From positions 1 through 38,654 of the IMG/VR virus record IMGVR_UViG_3300045790_002333: 38,654 nt of DNA. The stretch is one strand, 5' to 3'. The notes beneath the pieces are model-generated. The model was not told where the DNA came from. It searched no databases and saw only the letters and a program-made list of their open reading frames with translations. Below, in pieces: positions 37,367-38,654 of this stretch (position 1 is the stretch's first letter; each line of letters opens with the position of its first letter). Source of the DNA: a virus. Made by a program: the position numbers and the translations under genes.

Positions 37367-37636
37367 ATGAGCGCCCGCGCTGACATATTCCTGGAGCCGG
37401 TCGCCGTCACCGTAGCGGATGCCGCGCGCCTTGTCGGGTTCCGGTCTGCCGAGGCGTTTGCGGCCCACTACCCGCACAGAATTTTCAAGATCGGAAGCGA
37501 GCGCCGCGTTAGGGTGGCGGATGTTCGGGCTTGGATTGACCAACTGGCTGGGGCAAAGACAATGGGCTTGGGACCGGGAGCCAGACTTGCCAGCGCGGAT
37601 AAAAATATCAGGCATCAAAACGGTGCGGGTCCGTAA
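37367..37636 (+). CDS. Excisionase-like HTH protein
   Basis: An 89-residue protein: VAVTVADAARLVGFRSAEAF, then PHRIFKIGSERRVRVADVRA and WIDQLAG. This is the MerR/Xis-type winged helix (VADAARLVGF... RRVRVADVRAWI). It lies just before int and overlaps its start by 50 nt, the usual place of an excisionase that directs the integrase to excise. ATG 37367 follows the upstream stop by 3 nt. Confidence 0.75.
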   Translation: MSARADIFLEPVAVTVADAARLVGFRSAEAFAAHYPHRIFKIGSERRVRVADVRAWIDQLAGAKTMGLGPGARLASADKNIRHQNGAGP

Positions 37637-38654
37637 GGCCGGGCGTGTCTATGAATACCACTACCACCGCGCGACCCGGACGCGCCTTAAATCAGAGCCG
37701 GGAACACTGGCCTTCGCGACAGAAGTCGAGCGGCTAAACAATCAAGCCCAAGCCGATTTTCCCGGAACGCTTTATTCCATGATCAGCGCGTTCAAAGCCT
37801 CGCCAGAGTGGGCAGGCTTGGCGGATCGAACCCGCAAGGACTACGCGCAAGTCCTAGACTACCTCGCCCCACTGGGGGGAGACGACCCCTCCGCATATAC
37901 GCCGTCTGATTGCCTAGAGGTGCGGGACGCCGCGTTCAAATCTCGCGGATACAGATTTTCCAAATACGTCATACAGGTTTGCTCAAGGCTCTGGAATTGG
38001 GGCCTTCCGCGTGAGTATGTCTCGGTTAACCCATGGGCCAGCATCACGGCGATCAAGCGACCCAAAGAGCTGGGAACAGCAAACCCGCCGTGGACAGCGC
38101 AGGAGCTGGCAACCGGGCTAATGACCGCCCCGATAGGGCTGGCGCGTGGCTTGGCCCTATGCGCGATGGGCCGGGATGGGTCCGACGCGATCCGAACAAC
38201 ATGGGGGGAGATTGAAGGGGGGGAGAAGGCGCGCGGCAAAACGGGCGGATCGGGAAGACTGATCATCCCCGATGCGCTTGCCCCGATATTCCAGGGGGAG
38301 CGGTTTTGCGAGTTTGTCACCACGCATTCGGGCAACGGTCCGTGGAAGACGCAGAACACCTTCACCAAGGCCCGGCGCGACCATATGGAAGGGTTGGCGG
38401 CGCGCGGTCTGGTCAGACACGGCCTCACCACTCACGGCCTGCGCAAGACGCTGGCGACCATCATAACGGAGGGTGGCGGAGAGCTACGAACCGTACAGAA
38501 CGCATTGCAACACAAGACGGTTGCTATGGCGCTGCATTACTCTGCCGAAGCCGACATGACAAAGCGATCCGGCGAGGCTATGAAGCTCTTGTCCGGCGCG
38601 CTTTCGGACGCAGGTTTTGGAAAACCTTTTGGAAAACCCGGCACCAATGACCGG
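37587..38654 (+). CDS. int: Tyrosine-recombinase integrase (5' part; ends at 166 after circular closure)
   Basis: Merged length about 368 residues. I chose TTG 37587, giving PARIKISGIKTVRVRKAGRV at the start, as in alphaproteobacterial phage integrases, with GGGAG 6 nt upstream; an in-frame ATG at 37521 would add 22 residues. The N-terminal part binds arm sites, residues ~60-160 form the core-binding domain, and the catalytic domain has HGLRKT (box II), LQHKTV and the nucleophile Tyr in LHYSAEADM. The first catalytic Arg region reads AMGRDGSDAIR, with one more residue between R and D than the usual GxRxGD. It inserts the phage at attP 166-206. Confidence 0.9.
   Translation, partial: MPARIKISGIKTVRVRKAGRVYEYHYHRATRTRLKSEPGTLAFATEVERLNNQAQADFPGTLYSMISAFKASPEWAGLADRTRKDYAQVLDYLAPLGGDDPSAYTPSDCLEVRDAAFKSRGYRFSKYVIQVCSRLWNWGLPREYVSVNPWASITAIKRPKELGTANPPWTAQELATGLMTAPIGLARGLALCAMGRDGSDAIRTTWGEIEGGEKARGKTGGSGRLIIPDALAPIFQGERFCEFVTTHSGNGPWKTQNTFTKARRDHMEGLAARGLVRHGLTTHGLRKTLATIITEGGGELRTVQNALQHKTVAMALHYSAEADMTKRSGEAMKLLSGALSDAGFGKPFGKPGTNDR
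38528..38654. repeat. Right copy of the 127-bp terminal repeat (circular-assembly overlap)
   Basis: Identical to bases 1-127. It carries int codons including the catalytic tyrosine motif and the tandem arm repeats (a redundant copy of 88-111 at 38615-38638). Confidence 0.93.

Noticed and set aside
37521-37587. ATG 37521 as the int start
   Set aside because: It adds 22 residues with many Trp/Gly unlike known integrase starts; TTG 37587 has GGGAG at the right distance and gives a typical N-terminus.

Overview
The window reads as one complete temperate phage genome (about 38.5 kb) rather than a piece of chromosome. Its first 127 bases (1-127) are repeated exactly as its last 127 bases (38528-38654). 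An integrase gene that starts at 37587 runs off the right edge and finishes at 164-166 once the two copies are merged, so the molecule closes into a circle of 38,527 bp. The GC-rich sequence, a GapR/DUF2312 homologue and alphaproteobacterial-style head-tail proteins suggest an alphaproteobacterial host, probably in the Rhodobacterales. That host call is inference from family resemblance. The head genes (P22-type coat plus scaffold), tape measure, tail tube and tail-tip genes describe a long, non-contractile-tailed (siphovirus-like) phage.

Layout. (1) 1-951: the end of int, a probable attP core that copies the 5' half of a tRNA-Cys gene (166-206), and about 745 nt without a protein gene. That stretch is rich in hairpins and contains a tRNA-like element whose 3' half (561-602) precedes its 5' half (627-659). 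(2) 952-3600: a metallophosphoesterase, then an oppositely oriented cassette with a small ORF, an HTH regulator and a membrane acyltransferase. The cassette has its own promoter/operator and is bounded by 26-bp direct repeats; it looks like a moron (lysogenic-conversion) insertion. (3) 3576-4973, minus strand: lysis genes Rz1, Rz, an M15 peptidase endolysin, a holin and a second membrane protein. (4) 5020-23115, minus strand: the virion operon, read from small terminase at the right to tail tip at the left. It includes a tail-assembly chaperone with a canonical G_GGA_AAC -1 frameshift site and two internal rho-independent terminators. (5) 23524-29034, minus strand: replication genes (DnaB helicase, a loader-like protein, a PD-(D/E)XK nuclease, winged-helix and zinc-ribbon proteins) led by a CII-like regulator. 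(6) 29035-30890: the lysis/lysogeny switch. A Cro-like gene (leftward) and a short CI-like repressor (rightward) face away from each other. A lipoprotein gene sits directly behind the repressor. Operators matching ATCGCA-N3-TGCGAT lie in both control regions. (7) 30893-37636, plus strand: early genes, including an ASCH-domain protein, several very small membrane proteins, a recombination-like module ending in SSB, GapR, a run of tightly overlapping unknown genes, and an excisionase-like protein overlapping int.

How it fits together. In a lysogen the repressor would hold both early promoters, which share the same core (TTGACC, 6 nt, ATCGCAATATGCGAT). It would be co-expressed with the downstream lipoprotein, a candidate superinfection-exclusion factor. 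The moron cassette could be expressed independently and may modify host surface polysaccharide. On induction the leftward transcript gives Cro, the CII-like protein, replication, packaging, virion and lysis genes, and the rightward transcript gives recombination functions and int/xis.

The observations most worth a second look are the permuted tRNA-like element inside the structured region next to attP, the attP built on the 5' half of a tRNA, the repeat-bounded moron with an operator inside its promoter, the repressor-linked lipoprotein, and a 13-17 bp word (GAGGACACGGAGC) found four times on both strands and in different reading frames.
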